A stretch of 64,000 nt of DNA. Source: Rhizophagus irregularis (Eukaryota; Glomeromycota; Glomeromycetes; Glomerales; Glomeraceae). The stretch lies in NCBI RefSeq assembly GCF_026210795.1, contig NC_089448.1, forward strand, positions 2,356,001 to 2,420,000. Reading direction: 5' to 3'. Shown here piece after piece: positions 35,818 through 47,290 of the stretch. The notes under the pieces are model-generated. The model did not search any database and was not told the origin of the DNA. It saw only the letters and a list, made by a program, of their open reading frames with translations. Position 1 is the stretch's first letter; each line of letters opens with the position of its first letter. The position numbers and the translations under genes are program-made.

Positions 35818-36095
35818 GGCCGTTCCAAATTAATAATTAGTTTAACGTCCTTTCCGGCCAAAAATTTTGAGGGGGACGGAGGGAATAATTTAAACAAACA
35901 TGAAAATTAAACATATTAAAAATTTTGGAAATTTTTGGTAAAATCAAAAATTCTCGGTACTATTAAATTTTAGTAAAGAAGGGGGTGTTTTAAGCATATT
36001 TAAACATATCAAACATATATGTTTAAATCACCCTTGAATTTTTCAAAAATAGAGGGGGGGGAGGACGTTAAACTAAAGATTAAATTGGAACGGCC
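35818..36095. repeat. MITE with 34-bp TIRs (278 bp)
   Basis: GGCCGTTCCAAATTAATAA and, inverted, GGCCGTTCCAATTTAATCT; both continue into AGTTTAACGTCCT. Poly-G stretches (GAGGGGGACGG, GAGGGGGGGGAGG) lie just inside each TIR. Non-coding. Confidence 0.85.
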
Positions 36096-36329
36096 TTTTT
36101 CTTAAAAAATCAAATTCTATAAGGGCATAAGAATTGCCTTTTTTGATATTATATAATATATTTGTATCAGTCATATATGTAAGTGGTTCAGTTTCAAGAT
36201 ATATAATATTGATGGATAATCTAAAATTCTTATTAATTTTTTGGATGAAAATACCATACCAAAATGAAGAAAATAAAAAATATATATATAGTGAAGTGAA
36301 ATAAAATGTTATTAAAAATTATTAATAAA

Positions 36330-36545
36330 TGTTGCTGTCTAAAACTCATTTAATCATAAAATTCAAAAATCTGAAATTCAAAAACTTTATTTTTAATAAA
36401 AAATTGGTAAATCTGAAATTTTCCTAAATTATAATTAATTTCAGAAAAGCATAAAAACAGTTTAGGCAATTAAATTTATTATAAAAATAGTTTCAGATTG
36501 AATTTGACAAAATTAAAATTTTTAAAAAATAGTTTTGGCAAGCAT
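36330..36545. repeat. MITE family B, copy 2
   Basis: TGTTGCTGTCTAAAACTC... to AGTTTTGGCAAGCAT, as in copy 1 (27126-27290), with about 45 extra bp in the middle. Non-coding. Confidence 0.65.
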
Positions 36546-37497
36546 TCTTACTATTAATAAACAGTTTCTCCTATGTTTATAGAATTTATTCATCTATTTA
36601 TTGTTATTTTGCCTATCTGTTATGTAAAGTAGTATACGTTTAGTTTAGTGAATTTAATACTATTACTGAACACTAGTTTTAAAAGTAAAAAAGTCAATAT
36701 TTTCTTAAAAAATCTAAGTTTTTTTTATAAATATTATTAATAAAGGGGCAAAAGTTTTATTTTTGTGAAAATATATATTTTTTAAATAGTTTAGTAAAAT
36801 AAAGGCACCTTATAAAATTAACAAACCATTTAAAAATATGAGTGTAGGATTAACTGAAAAGAATTTTTGATAAATAAATAATGTTTTAATATATAATTAT
36901 AAAATAAATAAATAGAGTGATATTAACGTTTACTAGTGGTGAAATTCACTAGAGGTAAATTCATCAGTGGTAAAATTCACCCAAGGTAAAGTTTATCTAT
37001 ATCACATAATTTATTAAAATTTAAATTATTTGTTTTGAAAAAACTAATAATTTTATTAATAAAAGTATTTATATAAAGTATATAATTTAATTACAAGTAT
37101 TAAGTAGATTTTATACTACTAAACAACTTTCAATTAATAAAGGAAGTAAATTTCATTTGATTAAAGTGGTAAAATTACGCTTTAAAGTTAGTAAATAGAA
37201 AAAAGAAAAATTCAAAAGTTAGTACTATTATAGGATTCTGAATAATACTAATATAACTTACAAGTAAACTTTAAGTACCAAAGTAAAAATATATTTTATG
37301 ACATAACTCTGTCAATATTAAAGCTAGAAATTCGATTTTACTATCATTAGAATCCTCTCATCGAGACGAATCCAATTATATAAATTTTATTAAAATCGAA
37401 TTACTGGTTATGTTAAAAACAGGAGTATGTAGGATAACGAAATTTTAAAAATACCTCTATAATACGCAACTTTTGAAAAATTTTAATATAAACTCAA

Positions 37498-38694
37498 AGC
37501 TCTGAATGGTTTGGGCTAAACCGGGGAACCGATCTGAAACTGGCTCAAAATTTGGTTCAGATCGGTTCAGGTATTAGAACTGAAAAACTGGCAGTTCAGT
37601 TCAGTTTAATCTGATTTTTTATAAAAATGTGAAAAATCAAATAGTCATCCATCTAGTGATCGTACAAAGTCAAGCCATATATCATTAGATTCGTCTCAAC
37701 ACGACGCGTCGAATGGTGGTAAGATCATGTCTTTAGCATCGATAGATCACACGTTAACTCACGCTAAAAGATTTGTAAATAATTGGAATTAGCAAGCTAT
37801 CTATCGGTGCTAAAGACATGATCTTAGTACCATTCGACGCGTCTCAGTGAGACGAATCCAATGAATATAAATTCGTCTGTGTACGACCACTGGATGGCCA
37901 ATAATGTCAAGTTTCACATTTTTTTAAAATTTTTGAGCGTTAAAAATTAAAAATTCCGATATATGAATTTATTCATCATCCAATGGTCCTACAAATATGA
38001 ATCAGGACTCATTGGATTTGTCTCAATGAGATGAGTCGAATGGTGGTAAGATCACGTCTCTAGCATCGATAGATAGCTTGCTAATGCCAATTTTTTATAA
38101 ATAATTTAGCATGGATTAACTTACGATCTATTGATGCTAGAGACATGATCTCACCACCATTCAACGCGTCTCGTCGAGACGAATCTAATGAGTTTTAATT
38201 TATATTTGTACGACCATTGGATGACGAATAAATTCATGTATCGGAATTTTAATTTTTAATGCTCAAAAATTTTAAAAAATGTGAAACTTGACATCATTCG
38301 CCATCCAGTGATCGTACACGGACGAATTTATATTCATTGGATTCATCTCACTGAGACGCATCGAATGGTGCTAAGATCATATCTCTAGCACTGATAGAAA
38401 GCTTGCTAATTCCAATTATTGATAAATCATTTAGCGTAGATTAACTTGTGATCTATCAATGCTAAAGACATGATTTTACCACCATTCGACGCGTCTCGTC
38501 GAGACGAATCCAATGATATGTGGTTCGACTTTGTACGATCACTAGATGGATGGCTATTCGATTTTTGCATTTTTATAAAAATCAGATTAAACTGAATTGA
38601 ACTGCCAGTTTTTCAGTTCGGTTCTTACAGATTTCAGCTCTAATCTGAACCGTCTATAATCTGGACCAAACCGACCCGTTTGGAGCTTTAACGC
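37498..38694. mobile_element. Nested foldback element, 1197 bp, 9-bp duplication
   Basis: AAACTCAAA at 37489-37497 and 38695-38703. Outer arms: CTGGCAGTTCAGTTCAGTTT (about 37590) against GAACTGCCAGTTTTTCAG (38598). Within lie six copies of the palindromic module (37676, 37821, 38005, 38150, 38330, 38470), arranged head-to-head around AT-rich centres, so sub-palindromes sit inside larger ones (for example 37930-38290 folds around about 38105). Non-coding. The 9-bp duplication fits MULE-type mobilisation. Confidence 0.8.
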
Positions 38695-39024
38695 AAACTC
38701 AAATGTTGAGTTGTATCAGTATTGTTCAGGGTCTTACTATTATAAAAAAAACGTGATTTCTCTATATGTATTATATCTATACCCATGAAAATTAATATAT
38801 ACTGTAAGTAGTTTTGACCTTGCTAAATAATTTTCAATTAATTTAGAAAGTCAATTTCATTTGACTAAAATGGTAAAATTACGTGCTAAAGTTAATAAAC
38901 AGAAAAAAAAATTCAAAAGTTAGTACCATTATGAAAAATGTAAATTTCTCTATATATATTATATACATACCCATGAAAATTAATATGCAAGTAGTTTCGA
39001 TCTTGCTGAATAATTTCAATTAAT

Positions 39025-39262
39025 TTGGGTTCTGTGAATGCCTTGTGAAGAAAAAGGAGCATTTATGTTAAGAATGGCTATTTCTAAGCAAAGCATTATT
39101 ACAGCAAAAACCTGACTTGCGTGAGATGCTACAGCATGACAAGTGGTTTGATAGTTAATAATATTAGATAGTGTAGATTAGTTTTTATTTACTTTATGTA
39201 ATTTACGAGTCTTTTCTTGCTGGTTAATAAACTATCAAATGCATTGCAGAAAAAAAAAAAAA
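39025..39262 (+). mobile_element. Poly(A) retroposon fragment
   Basis: AATTTCAATTAAT is duplicated at 39012-39024 and 39263-39275. The insert ends in a poly(A) run of about 15 (39249-39262). Its body (GTGGTTTGATAGTTAATAATA, reverse complement of 13230-13440) is the 3' end of the family at 13195-14150. It is heavily 5'-truncated. Confidence 0.8.
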
Positions 39263-39765
39263 AATTTCAATTAATAATTAATTTAGAAAGTCAATTTCAT
39301 TTAACTAAAGTAGTAAAATTACACGCTAAAGTTAATAAACAGAAAAAAAATTCAAAAGTTAGTATTATTATGAAAAATGTAGATTTCACTATAATATTAT
39401 ATATTATATTTATTTATCTATGAAAATTAATATACAAGTCATTTTAACTTTGCTGAACAATTATCAATTAATTTAGAAAGTTGATTTCATTTGACTAAAG
39501 TAGTAAAATTATACATTAAAGTTAGTAAATAGAAAAAAAAATTTAAAAGTTAGTATTGTAATGAAAAATATTGGTTTCTCCATATGTATTATATTTACAC
39601 CTATGGAAATTAATATACAAATAGTTTTGACTTTGCTGAACAATTTCAATGAATTTAAAAAGTTAATTTCATTTGATTAAAGTGGTGAAATTATACTCTG
39701 AATTTAACAAATAAAAAAAAATTTGAAAGTTAGTACTATTATGAAAAATATGGGTTTCTTTATAT

Positions 39766-39917
39766 GAGATTTTTGCAATAGAAAGGTATGAAACTCAAAA
39801 AAAATTTTAATTTTACTTTATATACTAATTATGTTTTTTTACTGAAATAAATGCAAATTTAATATTAATTCAATTTTTGATATTTTTTGAGTTTTGTATC
39901 TTTCTATTGTAAAGACC
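39766..39917. repeat. MITE family A, copy 3 (152 bp)
   Basis: GAGATTTTTGCAATAGAAAGG to CTTTCTATTGTAAAGACC inverted, very close to copy 1 at 11627-11780. It sits within a tandem-array unit. Confidence 0.85.
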
Positions 39918-40135
39918 TTATAGTATGTATTATACCTATACTTATAAAAATTAATATACAAGTAGATTGATTCTGTTAAACAACTTTTAATTAATAAAAG
40001 AAGTTGATTTCATTTGATTAAATTGGTGAAATTACATTCTAAAATTATTAAATAAAAAAATATAAAACTTTAGAAGTTAGACAGTTAGTAGTATTATAAA
40101 AAACACAAATTTCTCTATAAATTTCATTTCTAATT

Positions 40136-41212
40136 TATGAAATTGAGTTGTATGGATTAATAGTATGTTTGAAAAAAAAGTTACAATTTAAAAAATTTTT
40201 ATTTACATGTATAAAATTGTAAAATGTAATACAAACAAAATTAATATAAAACTAAAATTATATTACTGGCAGTGTTGTTATGAGATAATATCCAAAATAT
40301 ATTACATAAAAAAAAAATAATAACTCTTAAAATTTTATTATGATAACCTTGTTCAATACTTAGTAAAAATGTTTAGCATCCAATTATACATAAATACAGT
40401 ATATATAATTTTTGTAGAGTTTTTTAAGTTATAGAAAAGTACAGATAGAGTGTGAACATGTTCAGAACAATCAAAAAAAGCTGCAGACATCAAAAATATA
40501 CAATACTGATTACTGGTGAATTTTACCAGAAGTAAAATTTACCTTTTGATAGATTAATTTTAAATTAACCATTAGTGAATATAAAATTAATCCAAATAAA
40601 TAATAAGAAAAATTCAGATTTTAATATAGTGAATCTACATCTGATCATAAATAGATTGATAAGATTAAGAAAAATATTATATTGCTAAAATTCTTTTAAT
40701 ATTTATATTACATATATTTTTTATATTTTAATCTAAAAGTTATATAATTAAAACTTGATCTGTAACACTAAGAATTAGTCACAAATCAGGCAAATCAATC
40801 AGTTACTATTTAGGTTAAAATTAAAAATATATAATAGAACTATCAAATATATAAAATTTGTTTAATAATCCTTTATTTAACCAGTAATTTTAGCAAATTA
40901 ACTTTTTTTAAAAATTAAAAAAACCATTTTTGCAATCTTTTTAGTATCTAGTAATTCAATTTTAATAAACATTTTTTTAATTTGTAACTAATATTAGGCT
41001 TTATAAAATAAAAAAAAGTTTATTAAAATTGAATTACTAAAGCTGAAATAATTGAATAAATTGAAATAGATATCATTTTACTATATTTTAAAACTAAAAG
41101 AAATTATTTTGAAAGAACAGTTTATTAAATTAAGTGATTTTGCTTATCTATATAATGAAGTTACAAGTCTGTTAAGTTAGCTTGTATTCAACATTTTAAA
41201 TCAAATAAATTG
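40136..41212. other. AT-rich DNA without genes
   Basis: No gene recognised. GGTGAATTTTACCAGAAGTAAA at about 40517 is an inverted counterpart of GGTGAAATTCACTAGAGGTAA at 36937, so the whole 36.9-40.6 kb block might be one larger element. Another such word is at 52248. Confidence 0.35.
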
Positions 41213-41358
41213 GGTGCTTTGCAGTAAAAAGGGACAAAACTACTAAAAAAAATAAAAAAATGAGTTAATATAAAATCTGAACATTTAGAATATTTTTGGC
41301 ATATAAAAGAAAATTTAAATTTTTCAGTAGTTTTATCCTTTTTTACTGCAAAGCATCC
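41213..41358. repeat. MITE family C (146 bp)
   Basis: GGTGCTTTGCAGTAAAAAGG at the left and, inverted, GGATGCTTTGCAGTAAAAAA at the right, continuing to AAAACTACT. It resembles family A in outline but differs in sequence. Confidence 0.75.
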
Positions 41359-41792
41359 AATTATTCTAATTATATTTATAACAAAAATTTTTTATATGAT
41401 CCGTTAATTTAAAGAAGAAACACTTTTTAAAAGAAAACTAGTAATAGAAGTAAATTACAAACTTATAAATTATTTATATACAAAAAGTTGCCTTTCTATT
41501 AACAATTAAAAGAAAATAAAATAATAGTTTAATTTTATCCAGCTATTAATTAGATAGAAACAGAACTTTTGGTTCTTTAATTCTTTTATTTTTTCTGTTA
41601 AGTTGTATTTTTTTTTAATCTTTTTAGATAAAATTTCCCTTAAATTAAACATTTTACACCTGATAGTATTTACATGTAGCTAGTTTTTAGTTAAAAAGAA
41701 AAATACTATTTCTAGCTAGAGATACCTTAACAACTAGTCATCTAGAGATTTTTGGTTATATCATTGTTTTTAATAATGATATAACTATATAT

Positions 41793-41984
41793 CACACGTC
41801 AAATGACCAAAAACAGGCAAAAAAAATGGCTAGAATTGCATAAACTATTCGCAAATTTATATAAACTATTTACAAATAGTATAGGTTAATTTGCAAATAG
41901 CCAAAAACAGCCAAGAATAGCCAAGAATAGCCAAGAATAGCCACTGCTTTTCGCGCCATTTTTTTTGCCGATTTTTAGCATTTC
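41793..41984. repeat. Dispersed repeat D, copy 1 (192 bp)
   Basis: CACACGTCAAATGACC... to TTTTTAGCATTTC is almost identical to 57846-58017 over the first 125 bp. AATAGCCA-type words are tandemly repeated (more here than in copy 2). GGCAAAAAAAATGGC (left) and GCCATTTTTTTTGCC (right) are inverted. Unclassified. Confidence 0.8.
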
Positions 41985-42468
41985 AACCTGTGATAGATAA
42001 CAGGTCAACTTTTTTTTCAAAGTAGTAGTCATGTTTCATAATGCTGAATTTTAATTCTTATATATATTTTATTTCTCTTATTTTATACTATAAGTTAAAT
42101 GTATGCAAGTAAGCAATGTTATAAACTTATAATATATCAAGGTTGCATCTATAATAAAATAATAATATATATATATATATATTATAAAATAGCTATAGAG
42201 CTTCTTTTATAACTACCAAATATACAATTATATAAATCTTCATCAAAAGAAAATAAACTAGTCTAAGAATATCATTATAGTAATCTATATATCCAGATTT
42301 TTAAAGTGCCATGTAACTTAATTTAAATCTATAATTCTATAACATTACAAAATGCAAAAATGAAGAAAATGTTAATTTCTATAATATATAAATTTTACTT
42401 TAAAATTGGAGTCAAACTAATATAGAAAAAATTGTAACAGTTTATTATAAATACAATAAATAATTATT

Positions 42469-45400
42469 TTAATTTATGGTTAGATCATTAAACTGATTTT
42501 CATTAATACTTCCGTTGATGTTTCCACGATGATTATTAATGAATTCAGAAGTGTTATTAGCTTTAATAGTATCAACAAATTTTTTTACTCTATTTTCACT
42601 ATTTTCAGCGTCTTGTCGGCACATTTCAATTATCATTAAAAGCTTTTTGATTCCAATATTTAACTCAACTCCTTCCAATTCACTTTTTGCTTGCTTTCTT
42701 TCATCATCATTAAATAATTTCAATTCTTCAAGTACATGATTCACAGAATCTAACTCACTAACATTAGGAACATAAATTTTTGAATTAAAACAATCTGACA
42801 TACTCAAATCCTTAAGTTCTGATTGTCCAAAATTTGTTGTTGCTAATATTAGAAGCCGACGATCCTTTAAATTTCAAAAATAAACAATAATAAATAACAA
42901 ATTCTTATATTATTTAAAATGAAAAGTCAGTCTTACTTTTGGTGGTCTCTTTTTAAACAAAACCAATAATGTTTGTAAAATAGGATTTGAAAACCTAGGC
43001 CCCAATTCAACCCAGTCTACACGATAAACAAATAATTTATTACTAAAATATGAAAATAACAATAATAAGTTTAAACATACGTACTGAGAAGCCGTTCAAT
43101 ATTATCTACAACGATAACACTTAAGGGTGATTTGTATGAGTCATTGAATACCTAAAAATAATGACATTGGTAATAAATATACAATTCAAATAAGACTAAA
43201 ATTCAATACCAATTGTTAATAATATCTCTAATACTTTATGAATCATGCTCATCTTAGCTGTTTCCGAATATCCCACCATATTTTCTGGTGAAATCAATTT
43301 AATAAATGGAAACTCGGATGACATTGCCATGGTAGCTGCCAAAGCTGTTTTTCCACTACCGGGAGGTCCTTAAGGAAAAGAAAGGATTTGAAACAATATA
43401 CAAACAATTGACGTATATTATTGTATTCCAAATATAAAATGACAGTACCATGTAAAAGCACACTAACGAGTGGAGTCCTGGAACTTTGTTTAACTTGATC
43501 GACTAAAAGTTTTCCATCCGATATTATTTTCTAAAATTAATAAATTATGAATCTCGGTTAATTTCATAATAATAAATTAATAAAGATATTTCTTGCAATA
43601 CTTACTCCAATATTATCAGAAAATTTGATAATTTCATTATGTACGCACTGATTCAATTCTTCTTCACTGATACCAAATGCAGGGTGCACTTCTTTTAATG
43701 CCTCCACAAAGTCATCCCTAATAACTCGCACATCTTTCACATCTGGAGTTACACTAGCAAGTTCTTCTACTTTAACATGTCTGTTAAATGCAAACGAACT
43801 GGCACTTTTGACAAGCCCATTAATTTCAGCACCACTAAAATTCTTCGTCAATTCAGCAAGTTCTTCCAAATCAACGTCAGAGTCCATGATATCATTTTGT
43901 CTCATCTTAAGTATTGAATTAATCATATTTAATTTATCATAATGAATTGCAAATAAGAACCTACAATAGATTACCTTAGATGTATGAATTTTTAATATCT
44001 GAAGTCTACCATTTTTATCAGGAAGATCAATTTCCATATGTACTTCTAAACGACCTGTTCAGTATAAAAATAAATACTTGAAAGATAAGTCATAAGTGTA
44101 TGGCTGTCAACATAATAACTAATAATAAATAAATTTCATAAATGGTTAACCTGGGCGTAATAATGCCTCATCAATCATATCTAATCGATTAGTCATACCA
44201 ATGATCAAAATATTGTTTAGCTGTTCTACACCATCCAACTAACATAATGTATAAGATGAATTCAAAAGTGATATTTTATTTATAGTGAACAAAAAACAAA
44301 TGTAACTTTTTGTAAATACAAACCTTAGCTAATAACTGATTTACAACGCTGTCACCAACTCCCGTTCCATCATTTTTGCTTCCGCGCTGCTTACATATAG
44401 CATCTAATTCATCAAAAATGATAATATGAAGCCCAGAATCATCTCCCTTCTCTTTATACTCTTTTTCAGCATCAGCAAATAATTTACGTATATTTTCTTC
44501 GGATTGTCCAACATACTTGTTTAAAATCTCCGGTCCATTAACAATCTTGGGTTCACGGGCGTTAAGCATTTTGCCAATTTGTCGTGCTATTAACGTCTTG
44601 CCCGTTCCAGGAGGTCCATGTAGAAGAACACCTACAATTAAGATTCGATTATAAAAACGATCTTATAGAATTTAACAACAATAAGTAAAATTCCGTTACC
44701 CCTAACATGTTCAATTCCAAACTTTTCTGCCAAATCTGGAGGAAATATTCTTGACGCAAAAGCACGTCTAAATATGGCACCAATTTCCGAGTCTAAACCA
44801 CCAATTCCCATATTCTCAAATTTGAAATTCGGTTGAATAATTGCATGAGAAGTTTTGCTAAAAAATGAATTTGCATTCTAGAGTTTAAAATTTTTATGCT
44901 AATCATGCCCTTCTCACACAAATAAATTAATTTACCTTTTCAAAGAACCCTCTAATTTGATTGAAGAATTTGCAGCTTTCGTCCAATGAATACTTGTTTG
45001 CCGAGTTAAAATACCGCGCGTTCCTGCGCGTTGTTCTAAGTAACAGAATTTGGCTTAGAACTTTATACTTACGATCAAAGTTTAGATAAAACCATCTAAC
45101 AATATTTGTTCTAGAACGAAACATATAAACCCAATATAATTTGCCAAATGTTATCTTGTTTATTACCTTGGCTTATATCAAAACTTTGTAATTCTGAAAA
45201 ATCAATTACGTGGTTTATCTGTCTTATAGTAACCGCCAGGTTAATACCATGAAAATCAAATACAAGTTGCTATAATAGAAATAATAATGTAAATAAATAA
45301 CTTAATTAATTGGTTAAAAAGATAACAATTGAAAGTTTACATACTTGCCCAATGCTGAAAATTTGGTCACTAAAACTCTAGAGTAAAATAAATATCATTG

Positions 45401-46047
45401 GTAAGACTGATAAAAAAATGTCTTTAAAAGTGTAAATGTATGTAATAATAACAACCTGGCAAAATATATTTGACATCTCGTCTGTATTAAATTGTTCATT
45501 ATAATCTTGAATTTTCTGAAGATATCCAACTTCCAATTCTATATCCCCTAAATAATGATATTGACTCTCGAAAGAAAGATCATATGGTGCAACTGAAACC
45601 TCTTGATTTAAAGATAAATAAGCCCATCGACGATGAATATTGGCCATTCCTAATTGACGGGTGGGCTGATTTTCTTCTGACCTAAAAAAAATTTAAATAA
45701 TATTTGTTGAACAATTATTCAGAAAAACGCGTAAAATAAATTTACAGAAAAATTATAATGGAATTCAAATATTTCAACGGAATAAAATAGTTTAATGTAG
45801 CAATAAGAATTCCTTACTTAATGCTAAACACAAATTGATCGTTAACTATAACATAGCGAACACTAGGGTGGAAATCTCTTGGACAAACGAACACATAATT
45901 TGTCAGAGCTTGAGTTTCGCTCGAGCTCTTCCCTACTTTCATAGTGATTGAAGGTTGATTGAGTGGATTGGGCACTGGAGAAGGTGTCTGACGAGGAGGA
46001 TTATGCGGCGGAGAGTAATGTGGACGAGAACGATTATGCAGATCCAT
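42469..46047 (-). CDS. SEC18: N-ethylmaleimide-sensitive factor, Sec18 (AAA ATPase)
   Basis: Fifteen exons join in phase to 794 residues: 46047-45818, 45681-45456, 45377-45345, 45269-45167, 45035-44936, 44857-44700, 44631-44324, 44238-44151, 44054-43975, 43905-43606, 43530-43449, 43368-43235, 43151-43085, 43016-42937, 42864-42469. NSF disassembles SNARE complexes after fusion, with alpha-SNAP, as a hexamer. N-domain 40-230; D1 Walker A GPPGTGKT (289-296) and Walker B IIIFDELD (353-360); D2 Walker A GPPGSGKT (570-577) with [28 protein letters not shown] and LLRPGRLEV match NSF almost word for word. The D1 second region of homology reads TNRLD where NSF has TNRPD. The first 40 residues are Pro-rich and disordered. 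Exon 3 is only 33 nt. Exon 5 is the least conserved. Confidence 0.95.
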
Positions 46048-46478
46048 GTTATTAGAATGTACTATTTTTTTGTAGAGAAAATTGTTAATTTATATTCACA
46101 GACCCACTCTCACGCGTGAATAAATGAATAATGTCGGCCGAAATGAGTAAAAAAAGTACCTATATTTTTAATTTTCTTTTTATAAATATTTTAATTTTTC
46201 TAATAGATAATGAAACTTGGTTTTTCTTTAGTTTCTATAAATGATTTTAATTGTTTCTTTTTTTTACTTTTAAAGAACCGATGGTATATCGTCACGTGCA
46301 GGACGAACATCCGGACGTTCGTATCACCTTGTTACCGACTTGAATCGGAGATCGGGTCGCGCATCCGAAGGTATGAATGTTTATCTAACTCATCTATTTG
46401 AACGCCGAAAGTTTGACAATAACGTTCCAAGTTTCTTTTTGCTTTTAATAATTCTTGTTTATATTATAATTCTCTAGA
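46048..46478. promoter_or_regulatory. Divergent NSF-cofilin promoter and cofilin leader
   Basis: 431 bp between the NSF start and the cofilin ATG. A GC-richer patch at 46275-46370 (GTCACGTGCAGGACGAAC, CGGGTCGCGCATCCGAAG) looks like transcribed 5' leader. It ends in a good donor (GTATGA at 46371), with an acceptor at 46476-46477, so a leader intron is likely. No stronger regulatory site is claimed. Confidence 0.5.
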
Positions 46479-47290
46479 ATGGTATGTTAAAAAGAGTTTA
46501 TTCTATACCGAATTAGTAAGTCATACGGTTTTTACATGCTTCATATATCTTTTGTAGTCTAGTTCTAGTGGTGTCGACCTCAGCGAGGAATGCTTGGAGT
46601 TTTTTCAAGATCTCAAGTTAAAAAAAAAATATAAGTATATCCTGTATAAGCTTGATGATAGCTATAAATCAATCGTCCTTGAAAAGGCGGTTGAAGAAGC
46701 TACTTATGATGACTTTGTAAGTGAGCTTACTTCAAGTGGTCCTCGTTACGCTGTTTATGATTTCGACTATGAAAAGCCCGGTGAAGGTCAACGTAGCAAG
46801 ATCGCATTCTACTCTTGGTATGTTTTTTCTTTATTCCAAGTTTTAGTAAATAACCTTATTATGTGAGAGTTCAGATAGCACCTCTATAACTATTAAACTA
46901 ATACAAATTCCCAGTTTTTTTAACATAAAACTCAAAATAAAGACACATGGTTTTGATTTTAGAATTCATGGAAAACGTTAATAATTTGTTAATAGTGTTA
47001 AGGGCCGAGTCTTATGACGTTAAATTTATTATAAAATGCAATCTATTAGTTACAATCTTATTAGAGAATGAAATTTACGCAAATAATTAATAATTTAAAT
47101 TTATTAATAATTGTAATTTATTAATTGTAGGATACCTGATGATTCCAAAGTCAAGGACAAAATGCTTTACGCTTCAAGCAAGGACGCCATTCGCAAGAGA
47201 CTTGTAGGCGTTGCCATCGAAATACAAGGCACAGATTTATCCGAGGTTTCTTATGAAGCTGTACTTGAAAAAGCTTCTCGTTCGAACTGA
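46479..47290 (+). CDS. COF1: ADF/cofilin
   Basis: Exons 46479-46481 (ATG only), 46558-46817 and 47131-47290 give 140 residues, the normal size. [72 protein letters not shown] and the closing [16 protein letters not shown] are canonical. Cofilin severs and depolymerises ADP-actin filaments; Ser2-4 region, [10 protein letters not shown] long helix and the DLSEV segment are its actin-binding parts. The start exon is inferred: ATG followed by GTATGT at 46479, spliced to TCTAGT at 46558. An alternative ATG|GTATAT at 46281 would give the same protein. A one-codon first exon is also known in other fungal cofilin genes. Confidence 0.92.

Larger units (their letters stand above)
37060..40135. repeat. 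Tandem array of about 180-200-bp units, interrupted three times
   Basis: The anchor TCAATTAATTTAGAAAGT... then TTTCATTTGACTAAAGTRGTAAAATTA recurs at 37131, 38834, 39014 (continued at 39264), 39464, 39646 and 39987. After subtracting insertions the spacing is 180-200 bp. Each unit also holds AATTCAAAAGTTAGTA and GAAAATTAATATACAAGTAG. Insertions: a foldback (37498-38694), a retroposon (39025-39262) and MITE A (39766-39917). No gene in the array. Confidence 0.75.

Noticed and set aside
42539-42739. 66-codon plus-strand frame
   Set aside because: Antisense to the last NSF exon.
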